DNA of 64,000 bases, from positions 23,003 to 87,002 of the forward strand of contig SVLI01000009.1 of the NCBI GenBank assembly GCA_015068035.1. The letters run 5' to 3'. The position numbers and the translations under genes were made by a program. Below the pieces are notes generated by a model. It was given only the letters and a program-made list of their open reading frames with translations. It was not told the DNA's origin and searched no databases. Below, one piece after another: positions 61,301 to 64,000 of the stretch (positions within the stretch are counted from its first letter, which is position 1; the number at the start of each line of letters is the position of its first letter). The DNA is from Oscillospiraceae bacterium. Lineage in GTDB: Bacteria; Bacillota; Clostridia; Oscillospirales; Oscillospiraceae.

Positions 61301-64000
61301 GGGCTCGCAAGCGGGAAATACATCGTCTCCGCTTATGTACGTTTTGCTGAAGGCGGAAATGGCAGCGCTGCAATAATCAGCGGCGCGGCGAGCGGTTCCC
61401 GCGCAAATAATGCAAGCTCCGGCAGCGACTGGGAGCGAATCTATGTAGTGGCAGACGCAGTGGAAGACCCAACCTGGGGCTATACTTTGGACTTTGCAAT
61501 TGCCGTTGAGGGATCTGTGGATGTCTATGTGGATGACATTCAGGTGGAACCTTGTCTGACGGGTCAGGACGGCGCCCCCAGTGGGGTCAACCTGCTTAAA
61601 AGCGGCAATTTTAATGGAAACAACGCCGGATGGGGAACCGTCACCATAGAGACCGTTGACTTCGTAAGCGGCAGCATTAATGCGGCAAAGCTTACGGGCA
61701 AACCGGGCACAACAAGGGAGCTCACCCAGCGCGTAACCTTGAATCTTGATGCGGGACAGACCTATATGCTCTCTGCGTGGGCAATGGCTTCCTCCGGCCC
61801 AATCAGCTCCGCGGACGGTTTCGGCCTTGTTGCCATAATCAACTATGAAGGCGGGGCGACGGAGAAGCACGAAGAGGCTTTCTGCGTGGACTATGAAGGC
61901 TGGCAGTACCTTGCCATGCCCATCGTGCCCAAAGGCACGGCTAAGGTGAAAAGCATTGATGTAAAGCTCTGCTATAACAGCAACATCAACACCGTGCACT
62001 TTGCAAAAGCTGCGCTGGTGCGGGAAGCTGCCGCCAGCTATAAGTATAACAGCGATGGCGATCTTGTTGCCGCCAATGTGACGAATAACGCGGGCCAGAC
62101 CTATACCTACTCCGGCGCAGACCTGATTGGCGAGACCACAAAGGGCAGCGGCAACTACAACTACACCTATGATAGCCGCCATAACGTAACGGGCGTAAGC
62201 CACGACACGACCTCCATGGCGATCACCTACAACACGCAGGGTAACGTCACCTCGTCCACCCTCACGAGCACCACACAGGCGGGACAGATCACGAGTTCCT
62301 CCACGTATACCACGGATCAGAACCGCGTGGCCAGCGTGACAGACGCAAGAGGGAAGACGACGAGCTACGTCTATGACGGCGGCATCTATACCATGCTCGG
62401 CGCGCCTTCGTCGGTGACAGACGCAAAGGGAACGACCGTCACCACCACGCGAAACGAGGACAACGGACGCGTAACGCAAAGCGGCATAAGTGGAGAGGTC
62501 AACCTGACATACGGGTATAACGGGGACGGCACGCTCGGCAGCATCACGCGCAACAGCCATGCCCCGGGCAGCAGCACCATGACGGCACAGACCTATACCA
62601 TGAGCTATACTGCCAACTTTGACCGACTGCAGTCTGTGAAGGTCGGAAGCCGCACGCTTGCATCCTATGTCTATGAGAACAACGGCGTGGGTCAGATGAC
62701 ACAGATGAACTACGGCAACGGAGATACAGTCGGATATGCCTATGACGTGCTTGAAAGACTCTCACAGACAAGTTATAATGACAGAGGAAGCGTCAACTAT
62801 TACTATAACGGCATGGGCGCTCTCGGGAAGGTAGTTGACGGAGAGACCGGGCACAGCTATTATTATAACTATGACAGCCTTGGCCGTCTGATTAGTATGA
62901 CCGAGGAAAACGGCGTCAACGGCGTTCAGAGTTACTCGGCAAGCTATGATAACGCCAACCGCCTGAGCAGCTACCGTTACCGTGTGTCGTCCAACTGGAC
63001 TGACGCCCCCGGCGCGCTGCGCACGTTCAGCTATACCTATTCGAATACGGACGGCACGCTTACGGAGCTCAGCGGCCCTGCCGGACGGCAGACATATGCG
63101 TATGACGGCTTCAACCGGTTGAGCGGAAAAACCACCTATGCCGCGGGTTCGGCCAACACGGACATCCTGCAAAAGCAGTACACCTACCTTGCGGGTGCAA
63201 ACGGCGGCACGACGAATCTTGTCAGTAACCTGCGCAACTTGGACGGCAACGGCAATTTGCTCAGCAGCTTCACCTATGGTTATGACAATGTGGGCAACAT
63301 CGTGTCCATAAGCGGCGGCGGAGAGAACAGAACCTATACCTATGACGCGCAGGGACAGATGCTCACCGAGAAGATCGGGAGCACCACGTATACATACGCC
63401 TATGACAGCGCGGGCAATATCCGGAGCAAGACGTCGGGCGGCACGACGAAGAGCTATACGTATGGCGACAGCAGCTGGAAAGACCTGCTGACGAATTATA
63501 ATGGGCTTGCCATTAACTATGACGGCGTGGGCAACCCCACGAACTGGCGCGGACTCAGCAGCCTGACGTGGGAAAGCGGACGTCGGCTGATGTCGGCGAC
63601 GACGACGTCGGGCACGAACCTGTCCTACACCTACGATATGGACGGGCTGCGCCTGAGCAAGACCGTGGGCAGCACCGAGCATAAGTACGTATGGCAGGGC
63701 AGCCGGCTCCTTTCGGAAAGCTGGGGCGACAAGACGCTTGAGTTCTTCTATGACGAGAGCGGCGTTCCTTATGCGTTCAATTACAAAGTCAACAACGACG
63801 CTGCGGACAGTGGTTACTACTATTATTATGTGACCAATCTGCAGGGCGACGTGATCGCGATCATGGACGCTTCCGGTACGGTCGTGGCGACGTATCAGTA
63901 CGATGCATGGGGCAGCCTGATCTCGGCGGAACCGGCTGCAAACAGCATCGGGGCAATCAACCCCCTGCGCTATCGCGGCTATTACTACGACCAGGAAACC
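58331..64000 (+). CDS. Secreted Rhs/YD-repeat protein, 3' end outside the window
   Basis: An uninterrupted frame of 1890 codons runs to the window end. Signal peptide about 1-28 (LALVIAMLVQLAPLNVFA); N-terminal region with HFRMQDGSFIAVDYG; DNRLRE-type beta domain about 373-534 (VDPSVYIYNAEP to NNGLMIYT); YD repeats from about 670 on (RYGNIKYFYSN, YPDGKTVSYSYDANGRL); a Cys cluster CGCAGTACNC near 867; two jelly-roll, carbohydrate-binding-like domains about 937-1076 and 1085-1234; then dense YD repeats to the Rhs core RYRGYYYDQET at the edge. AGGAG precedes the ATG. The expected C-terminal toxin or variable tip lies beyond the window. Probably a WapA-like wall protein in competition or adhesion. 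Confidence 0.93.
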   Translation, partial: MKSRIGKLISLALVIAMLVQLAPLNVFATDKNVSGAEEPVLAANMKQELLAEDIQGEDPDRREETVKHFRMQDGSFIAVDYGYAVHYQDSEGAYQEIDNRLVLTEAETAEEISEIATTDRNGKISFSAESTDDRALVSFGSGDTEIKMTPYAAPMLSAVTENRMEAESEEELQLASAMETKRENYAQKAIGNVVLSGSEGLSTHMAIGDAQKLMEALQPMQMNAAEADIQEAAESMTEELSLYDAVFPEKSRSSLVYSDIFPDVDLEYILEGNNLKENIIVKKRTESYVYPFLTELGEGMTMELQDNGSALVLKDGTPVYEIGVPCMFDANGEFSSAVSYVIKELDEGKYLLITVADAEWINEEGRAFPVVVDPSVYIYNAEPTMSASYICSTAAEYEFRYDGYLYIGEAYTGAVYRTVLRMNTMPTLPMGSTIIGAQLQFGIAGYSNNGQNSLQIVAQPIADGDDFWSGVRSWNNRPQLDPSILDYETVDPYIWQMNFDITREFVKWMDDSATNNGLMIYTTDEETMTSTKCSYIYAYSTSNPLVVVNYRNTMGVEDYYTYQVQDIGRAGTAYVGDYTGGITLINGIVSDASTIAPVGVSMVYNSAMTNQLYQDFVYSYDYGFYSAGWKLNCVQSVHTSDDGTRLVYIDGDGTTHYFAWDSNVGRYVDEDGLGLRLAKDDSNYTMTDRYGNIKYFYSNMLYFEEDANGNRIFYNVAYGTVSTVSRQLNGHNTETICTFQYDPTTKYLTSITDKTGNVTSFTYSTVAGMKRLTGITYPDGKTVSYSYDANGRLSRAKDNESGYSVNYAYYSNGRVKSIEEMSGTTAGTKIIASGTSNGLQAYCYPGSDRKVSKNDYFNENAASTCGCAGTACNCDDDNILTYCVFDYYGRTINTYSTDAAGSVIYGVNSTKYVTNSGTSGANNRINVASSVGVQPENYAADGGFESGTSIISGSVSCTYSRGSTLVHTGGYALKINPAAESGAKAQASVAGLASGKYIVSAYVRFAEGGNGSAAIISGAASGSRANNASSGSDWERIYVVADAVEDPTWGYTLDFAIAVEGSVDVYVDDIQVEPCLTGQDGAPSGVNLLKSGNFNGNNAGWGTVTIETVDFVSGSINAAKLTGKPGTTRELTQRVTLNLDAGQTYMLSAWAMASSGPISSADGFGLVAIINYEGGATEKHEEAFCVDYEGWQYLAMPIVPKGTAKVKSIDVKLCYNSNINTVHFAKAALVREAAASYKYNSDGDLVAANVTNNAGQTYTYSGADLIGETTKGSGNYNYTYDSRHNVTGVSHDTTSMAITYNTQGNVTSSTLTSTTQAGQITSSSTYTTDQNRVASVTDARGKTTSYVYDGGIYTMLGAPSSVTDAKGTTVTTTRNEDNGRVTQSGISGEVNLTYGYNGDGTLGSITRNSHAPGSSTMTAQTYTMSYTANFDRLQSVKVGSRTLASYVYENNGVGQMTQMNYGNGDTVGYAYDVLERLSQTSYNDRGSVNYYYNGMGALGKVVDGETGHSYYYNYDSLGRLISMTEENGVNGVQSYSASYDNANRLSSYRYRVSSNWTDAPGALRTFSYTYSNTDGTLTELSGPAGRQTYAYDGFNRLSGKTTYAAGSANTDILQKQYTYLAGANGGTTNLVSNLRNLDGNGNLLSSFTYGYDNVGNIVSISGGGENRTYTYDAQGQMLTEKIGSTTYTYAYDSAGNIRSKTSGGTTKSYTYGDSSWKDLLTNYNGLAINYDGVGNPTNWRGLSSLTWESGRRLMSATTTSGTNLSYTYDMDGLRLSKTVGSTEHKYVWQGSRLLSESWGDKTLEFFYDESGVPYAFNYKVNNDAADSGYYYYYVTNLQGDVIAIMDASGTVVATYQYDAWGSLISAEPAANSIGAINPLRYRGYYYDQET

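Noticed and set aside
59453..63682. Three long minus-strand frames opposite 58331-64000
   Set aside because: The plus strand carries a continuous Rhs frame with signal peptide and YD repeats. The minus frames are low-complexity Val/Ile/Ala/Arg shadows.
1..64000. CRISPR arrays, tRNA and rRNA genes
   Set aside because: No regularly spaced 25-40-bp repeats, cloverleaf-ending CCA stretches or conserved rRNA segments were noticed. A tRNAscan and Infernal run would be decisive.

Overview
The window looks like part of a chromosome from a spore-forming anaerobic Firmicute, probably an Oscillospiraceae/Eubacteriales gut bacterium. This rests on Shine-Dalgarno sites before nearly every gene, lysine synthesis by LL-diaminopimelate aminotransferase, a YlmC/YmxH-type sporulation protein, a sigma-K gene, corrinoid/URO-D methyl-transfer genes, and lipoprotein ABC transporters. 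The lineage is inferred from gene content; no rRNA or tRNA gene was seen.

Region 1 (1-35 kb) is a GC-rich core. An aconitase-family hydratase, NADP-isocitrate dehydrogenase and pyruvate carboxylase form an anaplerotic route to 2-oxoglutarate. A secreted serpin, an FAD oxidoreductase and a small Cys-rich ORF lie on the minus strand. Next come uppP, an FtsK/SpoIIIE translocase, mini-RNase III and RqcH. An amino-acid-type ABC transporter follows, bracketed by two substrate-binding proteins that both look circularly permuted, at different breakpoints. The second is preceded by a roughly 310-nt structured leader ending in a terminator. A corrinoid protein, ylmC, an NlpC/P60 hydrolase, recG, dapF-dapL and glmS follow, then five tandem URO-D-family methyltransferase paralogues (29.8-35.2 kb).

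Region 2 (35.3-44.4 kb) is AT-richer and bounded by a perfect 47-bp direct repeat whose copies lie exactly 9,100 bp apart. It carries remains of a surface-glycan locus (aminotransferase, frameshifted sugar-phosphate transferase, flippase, acyltransferase, ATP-grasp enzyme) plus a LysR regulator divergent from a TRAP-type permease.

Region 3 (44.4-55 kb) starts with sigK, which stops inside its last DNA-recognition helix. A 3.2-kb block with an ABC-type ATPase, a PD-(D/E)XK-like protein and a Fic protein follows, bounded by a 22-bp repeat that overlaps the sigK end. Then come a redox operon (YyaL-type protein, FAD-Rieske oxidoreductase, small protein, Cu/Zn-SOD-like protein), a large serine recombinase with a 48-aa upstream ORF, and a degenerate KTR protein. 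The context resembles a skin-type or composite integrative island at sigK.

Region 4 (55-64 kb) holds an XRE regulator divergent from two BlaI-like regulators, an M56 (BlaR1-like) metalloprotease that may be split, and a small exported Trp-rich peptide. A very large secreted Rhs/YD-repeat protein then runs off the end of the window. It is open from 58331 to 64000 on the plus strand.
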